Assembly: GCA_016719105.1 (NCBI GenBank)
Contig: JADKAQ010000015.1
Coordinates: forward strand, 1-20,558
Source: Gemmatimonadota bacterium
GTDB lineage: Bacteria; Gemmatimonadota; Gemmatimonadetes; Gemmatimonadales; Gemmatimonadaceae
DNA: 20,558 bases
Reading direction: 5' to 3'
Shown: positions 1 through 8,198 of the stretch, piece by piece
Layout: every line of letters begins with the position of its first letter
Position numbering within the stretch: position 1 is the first letter of the stretch
The notes under the pieces: generated by a model
Database searches by the model: none
What the model was told of the DNA's origin: nothing
The model's input: only the letters and a program-made list of their open reading frames with translations
Program-made: the position numbers and the translations under genes

Positions 1-1395
1 GGAACGGCTTGAGGCCGAGCCGGTCCCCCCGTCTCGATGTCGAAACGCTGGATCCCCAGGGTTCTAGGCTCGCGGTGTAGACCCACCGCTTGCTGAAGGG
101 GTCGGGGCGCTGGTACATCCCGCCCCCGAAGCCGATCTGCCGCTAGTCCTCGTTGACGATGCCTAACCAGTGGCGCGCGGCACTTCGGTCCCATCCACGA
201 GTGGTTGTCCTGCATGCCGCCGTAGATCCAGTAGGGGTCGCGATCGTCGGCGGCCACCGAGTAGAACTGCCCGATGGGAAGCTCAACCGCACCCAGGTCT
301 CCCCAGGTCCCACGTTTCTGCAGCCCGCCGTCGCCGCCAAGGAAGGCGTGGCGCGAGTCCTTGGGGTTGAGCCAGAAGGCGACATGGGCGCCCTTGAGCC
401 CGACGTCGACGTGTGGGCCGGTGGAGCTGCGGAAGGTCCGCCCTCCATCCTCACTGCGATACACCGTGACCCCGATCCAGACGCGATCGGCGTTGGTCGG
501 GTGGATCACCGGCTTGAGTAACACGGGGCGCGGATTGAGCGGGTCCACCTGGCGCCACGTGTCTCCGCCGTTCGGATCGGTAGGTGCCCGCCCCGGTGCG
601 ATGCTCGATCGTGGCGATCACGATGCGTGGATCGGAACGGGCGATGGCGAGCCCGATGCGCCCCCTTGTCTCCCTTCGGGATCCCCTCGGTGATGGGCGC
701 GCCAGGTCTCGCCGCCGTCGGTCGACTTCCAGATCCCGCTCCCGTGCCGCCACCGTTGTACCCCACGGCGTGCGCAGGCGCTGGTAGGTCGCCGCAATCA
801 CGACGTCGGGATTGGATCGGGTCGACCACGATGTCGGTCGCCCCCTGTGAGCGAATCGACGAAGAGCGTCTTGCCTCCACGTCCGCCCGCCGTCGCTGGT
901 GCGGAAGACGCCACGGTCCGCGTTAGGCGCCCAAGGTGGTCGCCGGCCGCGCCACCCAGGCGATGTCGGGGTTGGTCGGGTGAATGGCCACCCGCCCGAT
1001 GTGCCGCGTGGCGGCGAGCCCCAGGTGTGTCCAGGTGGCGCCGGCGTCGGTCGACTTGTAGACGCCGTTCCCCCACGAGGTGCTCTGCCGGTTGTTCTGC
1101 TCTCCCGTGCCCACATACAGGATGCGCGGATCGCCTTCGTAGATCGCCACGTCGCCGAACGTCGCGACCTTCTGGTTCTCGACGCTCGGCGTCCACGTCG
1201 TCCCCTTGTTGGTCGTCCCACAACCCGCCCGGCGGCGGCGGGCGCGCAGGGTGAAGGGGCCCCCTCCACGTCGTGGATGCGCCCGCCGAGTGCGGCCGGG
1301 CCAATCGACCGGAAGCGGAGCGAGTCGAATGGCGACTGGGCGCCGGCTACCACAGGCGCGAGGACGGTGAGGGCGAGGGCGAGCGAGCGGCGCAT
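1..1395 (-). CDS. Exported BNR/VPS10-like beta-propeller protein, 3' end beyond window
   Basis: The ATG at 1395 opens a signal peptide (MRRSLALALTVL, cleavage likely after VAGA). The mature start SPFDSLRFRSIGPAALGGRI is typical of secreted bacterial BNR/sortilin-like proteins annotated as glycosyl hydrolases or VPS10-domain proteins. At least four Asp-box motifs are readable: STDAGATW (about 1030-1057), TSDGGRTW (about 877-905), a third with TDGGETW character (about 703-733) and SEDGGRTF (about 432-462). Between them lie propeller phrases such as VAIHPTNPDIAWV. The reading frame changes several times (near 1255, 925, 750, 600 and 440), but the conserved peptides run on in order, so I read one gene with indels. 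About 465 codons are visible. Family members usually reach 900-1100 residues, so the C-terminal half lies left of position 1. No catalytic residue can be assigned; the substrate is unknown. Exact enzymatic role is uncertain, family is fairly sure. Confidence 0.85.
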
Positions 1396-1592
1396 GGCGT
1401 CGAAAGTCGGGTGAAGAGTCGCGCGAATCTACGGTCGCGCGCGCCACGCCACGAGCGGGGCCCCCGGGGTGCCGAGCGCCCGTGCCGCGGTGCCGACCTG
1501 CCGCCGCGCCACGTTGCCCGGGGTCTTCCACCGACTTGCGCACGGCCGCCCTGGCTGGGAGAATAGAGGCAACCCCACACCCCGCCCCTTTC
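1396..1592. promoter_or_regulatory. Divergent intergenic region, presumed two promoters
   Basis: This gap separates the leftward BNR gene (start 1395) from the rightward asparaginase (start 1593), so it should hold promoters for both. The best rightward candidate I can see is TTGCGC (1536-1541) with a 17-base spacer to GAGAAT (1559-1564). It matches the sigma-70 consensus only at 3/6 and 4/6 positions. No clear Shine-Dalgarno precedes the ATG at 1593. The leftward promoter is not recognisable. Weak call. Confidence 0.3.
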
Positions 1593-2813
1593 ATGGTCTC
1601 GCGTCGCGACTTCGTGAAGCGCACTCAGGCCACGCTGGCCGCTACACCGCTCGCCGGCCTGGCGATGTCGACCCCTGACGCGTCCACGGACGCGTCGCCG
1701 CGCGCCCCGGAGCTCTGGCCTCAGCACGCCGTGCGCCCTGTCGTCATCTCCGACTACTCGGGGGGGAGTTCAGGAACGGGGGACCGAGAACGCCGTACAG
1801 CGCGCCTCCGGCTCATCACCGAGGGCAGGATGTGCTGGACGCCCTCATTGCCGGCGTCAACATCCCTGAACTCGACCCCCACCGAGACCGGGATCGGTAC
1901 TGGGGCGCGCCTAACGCCGACGGCGTGGTGCAGCTGGACGCGCGTACGCACGGCCCGCGCACGCGTGCGGGCGCTGCTGCTCCTGTATCGAAGGGGTGCG
2001 CACCCCGTCGCTGGTGGCGCAGGCAGTCATGGACTACACCGACCATCACCTGCTGAGCGGCGAGGGGCACGCGAGTTCGCGCGGCAGATGGGTTCACCGT
2101 CGAGGCCGACCTCAATACCGACACCTCGCGCCGCCTCTGGCGCGAGTGGCGCCGCCGCGTCGATCCCGAGCACTGGCTCGATCCTAAGCGCGGGACGCGC
2201 CCCTGGGCGACCGGCACGAGAAGGACCCCGGCGACACCGACTTCGCCGCGAGCGCGCATCGGGTGCCTAACGCCGAGTGGGAGTCGCGCGCGCCTCGCTG
2301 CCGGTCGGTCGATGGTCCGCGATGGACTGTGCGCGAGGGATCGTTCTGGGGACGATCAACTGCGATGGCATCAGCCCCACCGGCGACATCTGCGGCGTGA
2401 CGACGACGAGCGGGTTGGCGGAAGATCCCCGACGCACCGGCGACTCCCCCATCCTCGGCGCCGGCCTCTACGTCGACAACGACGTCGGCGCGGCCGGCTC
2501 CACTGGGCGTGGCGAGGCTAACCTGTACAACCTGTCGTCGTTCATCGTCGAGGCGCTGCGCCGCGGCATGAGTCCCAAGGATGCCGGGATGGAAGCGCTC
2601 AAGCGCATCAAGGCCAACACCATCGAAAGCCGCCTGCTCAACAGCAAGGGGAACCCGAACTTCAACATCCGCTTCTTCGTGCTCAACAAGCGCGGCGAAT
2701 GGGCCGGCGTGTCGATGTATCACGCGGGGGAGACCAAGTTCGCCGTCTGCACCGAGAACGGCGCGCAGGCGCCGGAGTTGAGCCACTGCTTGCCGGTGGG
2801 CCCGAGGGACTGA
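1593..2813 (+). CDS. Tat-exported N4-(beta-N-acetylglucosaminyl)-L-asparaginase (Ntn hydrolase), frameshifted
   Basis: Glycosylasparaginase-family Ntn hydrolase, which cleaves the Asn-GlcNAc amide bond or related beta-aspartyl amides after self-cleavage before a threonine. The ATG at 1593 starts a twin-arginine signal, SRRDFVKRTQATLAATPLAG, so the product should be exported folded. The alpha part is readable across frames (ENAVQRA, DVLDALIAGVNIPELDP, YWGAPNADGVVQLDA, VAQAVMDYTDHHLLSGEG). The beta part is nearly intact from 2340: GTINCDG with the expected nucleophile Thr, TTTSGLA, RRTGDSPILGAGLYVDNDVG, STGRGEANL, MSPKDAGMEALKRIKANT, AVCTENG. About 406 codons fit the family. Indels fall near 1765, 1800, 1960, 2070, 2200, 2335 and 2425. 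The residues just before GTIN cannot be trusted because of an indel. Ends convergently with the alpha/beta hydrolase, apparently overlapping it by 94 bp (see findings). Confidence 0.9.
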
Positions 2814-3712
2814 CCGCGGCGGCTATGCGCGCGACGGATGAAACGCACGATCTCGTCGAACAGCACGGGGAGATAGGCCGCACGGTCGAACCCCGGCGGG
2901 TCCTGCGAGGGCGGGATCGCCGGACTCACCATCTCTGGCGGGTACGGGCTGAGGAAGGCGAAGTGACCGGCGTTCGCGACCACGAGGTGATCGAGTTGCG
3001 CCGGGTCTTGGAGGCCGCTGGCGACCACCTGCGCGTGAAACGCCGTCGTGAGCATGTCCCGCTCCCCGGTGCGCATGAGGATCGGGACGTCGACGTCGGC
3101 CAGCGCGCCGTTGGCCATGAACCACGGCGTCGCCGGCGCGAGGAGGACCAGGGCGCTCACGCGCGCGTCGCGCCTAACGGGGACCGTGACCGCCGCGCCG
3201 TTAGGCGATTCCTGCGCGAGTGACGTCGGCTTCCCGCCGGCAACAGCAAGCGCGGTGTAGCCGCCCATTGAGTGCCCGATGATCGTCACGCCGCGCGGTG
3301 CGCGACCCGCACCGACGAGTGGGTCGGTGAGCGCGGCGTCGATGACCACGTGGAGGTGACGCGGCCGGTTCTCGAGGTTCGCGACCGTTCCCGAGAGCGA
3401 GTCGTCCGCACGACAGTTGCCGGGGTGCTGCACGAGCGCCGCGACGCACCCCGCGCGTGCGAGATGCAGCGCCAGGTCACGATGCGTGAAGGGGGTCCCG
3501 CCCGACCCGTGCGAGATGACGACCAGCGGGAGCGCGTGTCCGTCGACGGGGGCGTCGAGCGCAATGTCGACCCGGAATGGGCCGAACGGCGCTGGCTGCG
3601 CCCGGGCCCGTGTCGGATAGAGCAGGCGCACGGGGATGCTGGTCCCCTGAACCGCGTCTGCCACGTCGATCGCGCGGCAACCGGCGTTGATGCCGGCGGA
3701 GAAAGTCGTCAC
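2720..3712 (-). CDS. Alpha/beta hydrolase (dienelactone hydrolase/PAF-acetylhydrolase-like)
   Basis: A single uninterrupted frame, one of the few intact genes here. Start is GTG at 3712; no signal peptide or good Shine-Dalgarno is seen. The fold is clear: oxyanion-hole segment VVISHGSGGTPFTH (residues about 64-77), nucleophile elbow GHSMGG with Ser148, acid LMRTGERD with Asp219, and catalytic NAGH with His250. An RHLHVVIDAAL helix precedes the elbow, as in PAF-acetylhydrolase-like and dienelactone-hydrolase-like esterases acting on short esters or lactones. Substrate cannot be told. The natural end is probably FIRRA near 2823. Removing one base from the GC-dinucleotide run at about 2824-2833 gives an immediate TAG, so the last about 35 residues read here, which overlap the asparaginase gene, are probably an indel artefact. 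It lies downstream of the beta-lactamase-like gene with a 196-bp gap and may share its transcript. Confidence 0.88.
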   Translation of the reverse strand: MTTFSAGINAGCRAIDVADAVQGTSIPVRLLYPTRARAQPAPFGPFRVDIALDAPVDGHALPLVVISHGSGGTPFTHRDLALHLARAGCVAALVQHPGNCRADDSLSGTVANLENRPRHLHVVIDAALTDPLVGAGRAPRGVTIIGHSMGGYTALAVAGGKPTSLAQESPNGAAVTVPVRRDARVSALVLLAPATPWFMANGALADVDVPILMRTGERDMLTTAFHAQVVASGLQDPAQLDHLVVANAGHFAFLSPYPPEMVSPAIPPSQDPPGFDRAAYLPVLFDEIVRFIRRAHSRRGQSLGPTGKQWLNSGACAPFSVQTANLVSPA

Positions 3713-3908
3713 GAACGATGGGCTACGGTCACGTGTCGAGCAGCGCCGTCATGCGTGCCCGCGCTGGCTGGGAGCGGGGGAAGCATGGCGCCCGCCAGCC
3801 GCAGCGGTCAAGCCGCCATCGTGCGGAGCGCGACTGCTGGCCACGCCCTCGCCACACATCCCGATCGCCAGGCTTTCCCACCCGCAGACAACGCGCGCCG
3901 CCAGGGCA
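3713..3908. other. Intergenic gap, no feature seen
   Basis: This gap lies between the beta-lactamase-like gene and the alpha/beta hydrolase, both leftward. I searched both strands for a hairpin with a T-run, a promoter and a small gene, and see nothing convincing. ORFs across it lack Shine-Dalgarno signals and conserved peptides. Confidence 0.4.
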
Positions 3909-5270
3909 TCAACGGGGGGCCCGTCGTGGCACGGACGGCTCCACCGCGTAGATCGAGTCCCAGCGCAGCGCACGCACGCCGCTCGCTGAGGTGCCGAAGC
4001 GCAGGTACGCGTCCAGTCCGGGGACATAGTGCGTATCGCCGCCGACCGCAAAGGCATCGTAAGGCACGCCTCGCACGCGTACGATCAGGCGTTCGCCGTC
4101 GCGACGCACGCGCACCTCGCCGAGGGTTGGCACACGATAGGTCCCCGTGATGTCGGTGACCGCATCGCTCACGGGCGGGGGCGCCAACGTTTCGGGTGCG
4201 CCACCCTCGGCAATGGTGATGAGTGCGCGGGTGAGCGCAGGCTGCAGCCACGCCGGCGGGGCGTCGTTCGCGACCCATGCGACGGTGAGGTCCTGCGCAT
4301 CGTCGGCGTACGCGACGCTGAAGAAGCCGTCGTGGTGGCCGGTGTAGTAACGACGCTTGGTGTCGGGCGACAGATACCAGCTCCCGAGCGAGATGCCGGT
4401 GGTCCGTCCGTCGTCGAGTCGGGCGAGGCGTATCGCGTTGCGCAGCGCCTGCGGCGGAACGACGCGGCGATAGCCGGCCAGCCATTTGTGCAGGTCGCGA
4501 GCCGACAGGTACACGTTGGCCGCGCCGTGAAATCCCTCCAGGTCGTAGGCGTCGTGCGCCGCCATTCCGTCGTTGGTGCGCCGATAGCCTCGTGTCCGAT
4601 TCCCCGGCCAGTCGGCAAACCGCGCCGGTCGCACGAAGGCCGTGAGCCCTAACGGGCGGAAGAATCGCTCGGCCAGCACGTCGGGGTACGACGCCCCCGA
4701 GACGCGCTCCACGACCATGGCGGCCACGTCGTACGCGACGTTGTCGTAACTGAACGCGCTCCCTGGCACGAAGGCCGGCATTGGTGCATCGCGGGACACG
4801 AGCGCAAGGTGGCTGGCATTCGTGCGCGGCTGGCCGGCCGCGACGCGCGGGTCCAACCATTCGTAGCCGGGTAGCCCTGCGGAATGCGAGAGCAGGTGGC
4901 GCACGCGCGTCGCGGCATGTGGATACGCCGGAGCAGGTCGCGCACCCTGGCGCCGAGCGCGACCCGCCCTTCCGCCACCAGGGTCAGTAGCACTGCCGCG
5001 GTGAAGGTCTTCGCCATCGAGGCCGCATCGGTCGGCGTGCTGGAGGTGAAGGGGATGCGCTGCTCGACGTCTGCATACCCGAAGCCCCCCTCGTAGACGA
5101 TGTGATCGCCGCGCCCCACCACCACGGCCCCCTGAAAGAGGCCGCGCTCCGCCAGGTCGCGCATGAGCGAATCCCGCGCGCACGGCGATGGAGCGCGACG
5201 CGGTGACCTGCGCGTAGGAGGGCGCGTGCGACGCGACGCAGAGCAGGAGCACCAGCGCAAGTCGGGGCAC
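3909..5270 (-). CDS. Beta-lactamase-like serine hydrolase (class C/PBP4*-type, peptidase S12)
   Basis: Exported serine hydrolase of the class C beta-lactamase/peptidase S12 superfamily. Start chosen at GTG 5270, where GGAGG (5274-5278) lies 3 bases upstream (a short spacing) and a signal peptide follows (VPRLALVLLLCVASHAPSYA, cleavage before QVT). The SxxK motif is SMAK (bases 5009-5020), read in a second frame with AVVVGRGDHIVYEGGFGYAD before it. YxN is YDN (4740-4748) in GSAFSYDN, and the third motif is HDG in GHHDGF. A lipocalin-like C-terminal domain follows (ITGTYRVPTLGEVRVRRDGE to about 3915), as in Pab87/S12 peptidases. Indels near 5200 and 4925 split the N-terminal third; from about 4920 to the stop the frame is clean. 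All catalytic motifs survive, so the protein is probably functional. More likely a D-amino-acid peptidase or esterase than a true antibiotic-degrading enzyme, but sequence alone cannot decide. Confidence 0.9.
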   Translation of the reverse strand: MPRLALVLLLCVASHAPSYAQVTASRSIAVRAGFAHARPGGARPLSGGRGGGARRSHRLRGGLRVCRRRAAHPLHLQHADRCGLDGEDLHRGSATDPGGGRAGRARRQGARPAPAYPHAATRVRHLLSHSAGLPGYEWLDPRVAAGQPRTNASHLALVSRDAPMPAFVPGSAFSYDNVAYDVAAMVVERVSGASYPDVLAERFFRPLGLTAFVRPARFADWPGNRTRGYRRTNDGMAAHDAYDLEGFHGAANVYLSARDLHKWLAGYRRVVPPQALRNAIRLARLDDGRTTGISLGSWYLSPDTKRRYYTGHHDGFFSVAYADDAQDLTVAWVANDAPPAWLQPALTRALITIAEGGAPETLAPPPVSDAVTDITGTYRVPTLGEVRVRRDGERLIVRVRGVPYDAFAVGGDTHYVPGLDAYLRFGTSASGVRALRWDSIYAVEPSVPRRAPR

Positions 5271-5350
5271 ATTCCTCCAGGAGCAGGATGCGTGTTCGCG
5301 CGCTCCCCGAAAGGCAGCCACCGCGACACGTCGATTGGGGATGACCAGCC

Positions 5351-5515
5351 TCAGACGCTCGGCTGCACGTCCGATTGGCGCACCCGCACCGTCCCGGCAC
5401 CGGAATGGAGCGCCACCAGGTACACCGGTTCTGGCGACGTGCGAAGCAGCAGGACGACGGTCCCCGCATCGCCTTCGTGGGCCCCAGCGAGGACGCGCAC
5501 TGTCTGGTTGTGCAT
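5351..5515 (-). CDS. Small KOW-like beta-rich protein, 54 aa
   Basis: A short ORF starting at ATG 5515 (MHNQTVRVLAGAHEGDAGTV) and ending with TGA at 5351-5353. A purine-rich GAGGGG lies 9 bases before the ATG. The VRVLAGAHEGDAGTVVLLL stretch resembles a KOW motif (alternating hydrophobic strand, invariant Gly, G-x-V), and the rest (PVYLVAL, TVRVRQSD) is beta-rich. It sits 80 bp before the beta-lactamase-like gene on the same strand. Upstream in the same frame the peptide continues backwards as WLLGERLEGIAL. Removing one G near 5562 would join this to an ATG at about 5568 and give a protein of about 71 residues. Function unknown; a ribosome or RNA link would rest only on the KOW resemblance. 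Confidence 0.5.
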   Translation of the reverse strand: MHNQTVRVLAGAHEGDAGTVVLLLRTSPEPVYLVALHSGAGTVRVRQSDVQPSV

Positions 5516-5650
5516 CAAGGCGATCCCCTCGAGGCGCTCGCCGAGCAGCCATCGATCGCCGATCCTGCATGGGCGCGGTCATGTACGATCGACGTTAGGC
5601 ATGGGCGCCGTGCCCACGCGGGCGCTCGTCGGCGTCATGAGCCACACGAC

Positions 5651-6025
5651 TCAGAACCACGGCTCGGGATCGCCCGAGTAGGTCCCGTCGCGTGACACCG
5701 CGAAGTCGACGACCGCTCGCGCGTTGGCGGCGACGGTGACCTGCTTCGAGAGCGGATCGGTCGCCGCCAGGTAGCCGGCACGCGGAATGACGCGAACCCG
5801 GTACACCCCACCGCCCGACAGGCGAACGCTCACGCTTCCGTCGTTGCTCGTTCGCGCGATCACCTCGGTCGCGGCGAGCGTCACGATCACCTGCGTGCGA
5901 CCGACCGCCACCCCACGATCGTCGCGCACCCGCACGTTGATCATCGTCGCGTCGGGTTCTGTCCCGCCCAGGACGCCGCAGCCTGAGGCCCCGACGAGCA
6001 GCAGCATCAGCATGAACCGTCGCAT
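5651..6025 (-). CDS. Lipoprotein with carboxypeptidase-regulatory/Ig-like domain, 124 aa
   Basis: Intact ORF. The ATG at 6025 follows GGAGG with a 5-base spacer (GGAGG at 6031-6035). The N-terminus MRRFMLMLLLVGASGC is a type II signal with lipobox ASGC (Cys16), predicting a membrane-anchored lipoprotein. The mature part holds one beta-sandwich of the carboxypeptidase-regulatory-like or bacterial Ig class: INVRVRDDRGVAVGRTQVIV, then NDGSVSVRLSGGGVYRVRVI, ending in AVVDFAVSRDGTYSGDPEPWF. No catalytic motif. Its start falls inside the nominal 3' extension of the DUF2809 gene, which is probably an artefact. It may be co-transcribed with that gene. Function unknown; such single-domain lipoproteins are usually structural or binding proteins. 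Confidence 0.8.
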   Translation of the reverse strand: MRRFMLMLLLVGASGCGVLGGTEPDATMINVRVRDDRGVAVGRTQVIVTLAATEVIARTSNDGSVSVRLSGGGVYRVRVIPRAGYLAATDPLSKQVTVAANARAVVDFAVSRDGTYSGDPEPWF

Positions 6026-6268
6026 GGGATCCTCCGTCTGCTCGACCGACGTGACATGGGGCGCGGCGCACATCCCGCGAGTGGAAGCAACAGTGAGCCG
6101 CCACGACGGGCAGGGGGCGATCGCTCGGCCGCTCGTGCCACGTCCGACGCAGGGATGAGGCGACGCACTTGTGCACCGGTGATCGAAAACGCGCGATCCC
6201 GCTGGCGGCGACACGCGCCCGGGGCGACCCCCACGCTCCACGCGCCCGCTCGGCACGTTCGCGCCCCG

Positions 6269-6669
6269 TCAGCGCCTCCGCGCGACGCCCCTCGGTCCAA
6301 CGCCCACGCCAGCCGGATCCCCACGGCATAACACGTCAGGTCGCTCCACAGGAACCCCTGCCCGAGCACGAGTGCGCCAATCCGATGGGCCCGGAGCGCC
6401 ACCAGCCACGCCGGATGCAGCAGCTGACTGCATTCCACGGCTAGAGCCGCAAGCCCCGCCGCACACGCGAATCGAGGCGCCGCTGCGCTCGGCCGAAGCC
6501 ACGCCAGCAGCCAGTACACCAGCGTCGCCCACAGCACGTCGCCGCCGAAGGTCGCAAGCACCTCGGGAAAGGCCGCCGGAACGCGACGCGTGGCGAGTCC
6601 GGTGGCGATGGTGGCGACGGCCAGCGCGGAGAGCCTGAGGCGAGATCGCACGAGCGACGAAGTGGCCAA
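6269..6669 (-). CDS. DUF2809 membrane protein
   Basis: Small multi-pass membrane protein of the DUF2809 (VanZ-related) family, with about four hydrophobic segments. Recognisable parts are FGGDVLWATLVYWLLAWLRP, FACAAGLAALAVECSQLLHP and VLGQGFLWSDLTCYAVGI; the ECSQ and SDLxCY phrases are typical of the family. The start is TTG at 6669, directly after the TGA of trmL (6670-6672), so translation is probably coupled. As read, the frame runs on to 6007, into the lipoprotein gene. After AWALDRGASR the next frame stops at 6269 (ARRR then stop). A protein of about 133 residues fits the family, so I place the true end there with one indel near 6280-6300. Function of the family is unknown. Confidence 0.75.
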
Positions 6670-7143
6670 TCAGCCGGTGCGTGCGCGGCGCTGGCGCAGC
6701 ACTTCGTACACCGCGATCCCCACGCTCGTCGACAAATTGAGCGAGCGAACGCGCGTCGCGTCGATCGGCATGGTCACGAAGCGATCGCGATAGCGCTCAT
6801 GCAGCGCGGCGGGCAGCCCACCGGTTTCGCGACCGAAGACGAGGACGACGTCGCTCGGCTCGCTGAGTGGTGCCTCCCAGAGGAGGCGCGTCGCCTTGGT
6901 GGGAGAAGAAGAACGGCTCGCCGAGTGCCGGCAGCGCACGCTCGAACGCCTCCCAGCTTGGCCACACGCGCAGGTCGACGTGCCCCAGTAGTCGAGCCCC
7001 GCGCGCTTGACCTCGCGCTCATCCAGGGAGAAGCCCAGCGGCTCCACCAGGTGCAACGTGGCGCCGGCGGCGAGGCAGGTGCGCCCCGCATTGCCGGTGT
7101 TCCAGTGGATCTCGGGGTGGACGAGGACGACGTGTGTGGCCAA
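6670..7143 (-). CDS. trmL: tRNA (cytidine(34)-2'-O)-methyltransferase
   Basis: SPOUT-class methyltransferase that 2'-O-methylates the wobble base of tRNA-Leu isoacceptors using S-adenosylmethionine. The three family motifs are visible: HPEIHWNTGNAGRTCLAAGA near the N-terminus, DVVLVFGRETGGLP in the middle, and VRSLNLSTSVGIAVYEVLRQ at the C-terminus, forming the trefoil-knot SAM site. About 157 codons match TrmL length. Two compensating indels lie near 6985 and 6905: between them the real peptide (VWPSWEAFERALPALGEPFF) is in another frame, after which the original frame returns. The start is uncertain. TTG at 7143 (LATHVVLVHPEIHW) matches the family N-terminus but lacks a good Shine-Dalgarno. 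The TGA abuts the TTG of the DUF2809 gene. Confidence 0.9.
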   Translation of the reverse strand: MATHVVLVHPEIHWNTGNAGRTCLAAGATLHLVEPLGFSLDEREVKRAGLDYWGTSTCACGQAGRRSSVRCRHSASRSSSPTKATRLLWEAPLSEPSDVVLVFGRETGGLPAALHERYRDRFVTMPIDATRVRSLNLSTSVGIAVYEVLRQRRARTG

Positions 7144-7229
7144 CGGAGGCGGACGGTGTGGGGCCGGTGAAGAGGGAGCGGACGATGCGGGACCAACGGG
7201 AGCGGCCGCGCGCGCGTCGCCGGAGAGCC

Positions 7230-7757
7230 TGAACGACTCGCGCCCGCGGTCGCGAGCGCCCCATCGCCCGGCAACAGGCGCGCCACCTCGTCTGCGAGCG
7301 CCTGCCAGACCTCGAGGCGCCAGTATCGCCGAGCCGCCGCACTCGTGGACGGGGCCACGAAGAGCCGAGTGGCACGGACCATCCCGGATTGTAGCCCGAG
7401 GGCGACGTCCGTGCGCCCCAGGAACTGCTGGGCGGCGCGCTTTCCGTTGAAGCACAACATCCGCGGCCGATAGCGCTCGATAAGGAGCGCAGCACCTCGA
7501 CGTCCGACTCGGCGGGCCGCAGCACGTGGTCGGGACCGACCTGCGTCTTCACGATGTCGGTGAGGCTGATGCCGAAGTCGAGAAGCGTCCGGAACTCGTG
7601 CGGGCCAACGGCCGCGGCGTGAGGCCGACCTCGAACAGCGTCTGCCAGAAACGGTTCTGCGGCCCGGCGTAGTAGCACCCGGCCCGCGCCGACGCCGTAC
7701 CGACGGCGGAGCCGCAGATGACCAGCCGAAGGCCGGGGCAATGACGTCGTCGAGCAT
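7230..7757 (-). CDS. Mismatch-specific (Mug/TDG-type) uracil-DNA glycosylase, frameshifted
   Basis: Base-excision repair glycosylase of the uracil-DNA glycosylase superfamily, Mug/TDG-like branch. The ATG at 7757 gives MLDDVIAPGLRLVICGSAVG once an indel near 7730 is allowed. Motif A is CGSAVGTASARAGCYYAGPQ, followed by NRFWQTLFEVGLTP, which are typical of mismatch-specific DNA glycosylases. Next come LLDFGISLTDIVKTQVGPD, RPRMLCFNGKRAAQQFLG and the second catalytic loop FVAPSTSAAARRYW. Frames switch near 7730, 7620 and 7480. The C-terminus reads RLLPGDGALATAG and then loses family likeness. The stop was not found and the end is approximate; the frame runs on toward trmL. Same direction as trmL, so a shared transcript is likely. 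Confidence 0.85.
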
Positions 7758-7808
7758 AGGTCTATTGATCTCGTGGTGCCACTGGCGTCGTCAACGTTGC
7801 GGCACCGA

Positions 7809-7840
7809 TTGACAGAACGGCAGGGCGAGAGACATATGGT
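7809..7840 (+). promoter_or_regulatory. Sigma-70-type promoter of the arsR-type operon
   Basis: A perfect TTGACA -35 hexamer lies at 7809-7814. The -10 is less clear: CATATG (7833-7838, 18-base spacer) or TATGGT (7835-7840, 20-base spacer). Transcription from either would begin near 7844-7848, at or just before the ATG at 7848. The palindromic operator (7839-7856) overlaps the -10 or start site, a position suited to repression by steric block. Confidence 0.55.
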
Positions 7841-7856
7841 TAGCCATATGGCTAAC
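7839..7856. promoter_or_regulatory. Perfect 18-bp palindrome, presumed ArsR operator
   Basis: GTTAGCCATATGGCTAAC is its own reverse complement over all 18 bases and spans the start codon ATG 7848-7850. ArsR-family dimers bind such dyads, often across the promoter of their own gene, so autoregulation is the natural inference. No second copy was noticed in the window. Confidence 0.65.
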
Positions 7857-8194
7857 TATTCTGCCTCGCTCGATCACGTCTTCCTCGCCCTCGGCGATCC
7901 GACGCGTCGAGCCATCGTCTCGCGGCTGGGCGTTGGATCGGCCTCTGTCACGGAGCTCGCCGCGCCGTTTCATGGCGCTGCCGTCGTTCACGAAGCACAT
8001 CGGCGTGCTGGAGCGCAGCGGCCTTATTCGGTCCAGGAAGCAAGGACGAATCCGCACCTGCGAGCTCGACGCGGCGACGCTTCGTGACGCGGAGTCATGG
8101 ATGGCCGATCAGCGCGCTCTCGGGGAGGCGCGCACCGATCGCCTCGAGGCGTACGTCGAAATCCCTGCAGGGCCCCCCTCACGCAAAGGAGTAG
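7848..8194 (+). CDS. ArsR-family winged-helix transcriptional repressor
   Basis: ArsR/SmtB-like repressor of the type paired with AHSA1 proteins. The ATG at 7848 gives MANYSASLDHVFLALGDPTR and then RAIVSRLGVGSASVTELA, the canonical start of the family. The recognition-helix region MALPSFTKHIGVLERSGLI follows in a second frame after an indel at about 7970 (TTTCATGG). An in-frame ATG at 7836 has a GAGAG 5 bases upstream and is the alternative start. The C-terminus RTCELDAATLRDAESW, then EARTDRLEAYVEIPAG, is typical. Losing one C from the C6 run at 8172-8179 gives a stop at TAG 8192-8194, 4 bases before the next ATG, so coupled translation is likely. No metal-binding cysteine motif is seen, so metal sensing is not supported; the ligand is unknown. 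Confidence 0.88.
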
Positions 8195-8198
8195 GACC

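Noticed and set aside
3272..4150. Plus-strand open frame of about 290 codons
   Set aside because: It is antisense to the intact alpha/beta hydrolase and the end of the beta-lactamase-like gene, has no conserved peptide, and is Arg/Asp-rich as expected of a shadow.
3909..5270. Acquired antibiotic-resistance beta-lactamase
   Set aside because: SxxK, YxN and the third motif are shared by all class C/S12 enzymes. The HDG third motif and lipocalin-like tail favour a peptidase/esterase relative, and no mobile element is near.
2720..6025. A dedicated hydrolase gene cluster or biosynthetic pathway
   Set aside because: The genes share only a strand; spacings of 80-380 bp and unrelated families give no support for a joint pathway.
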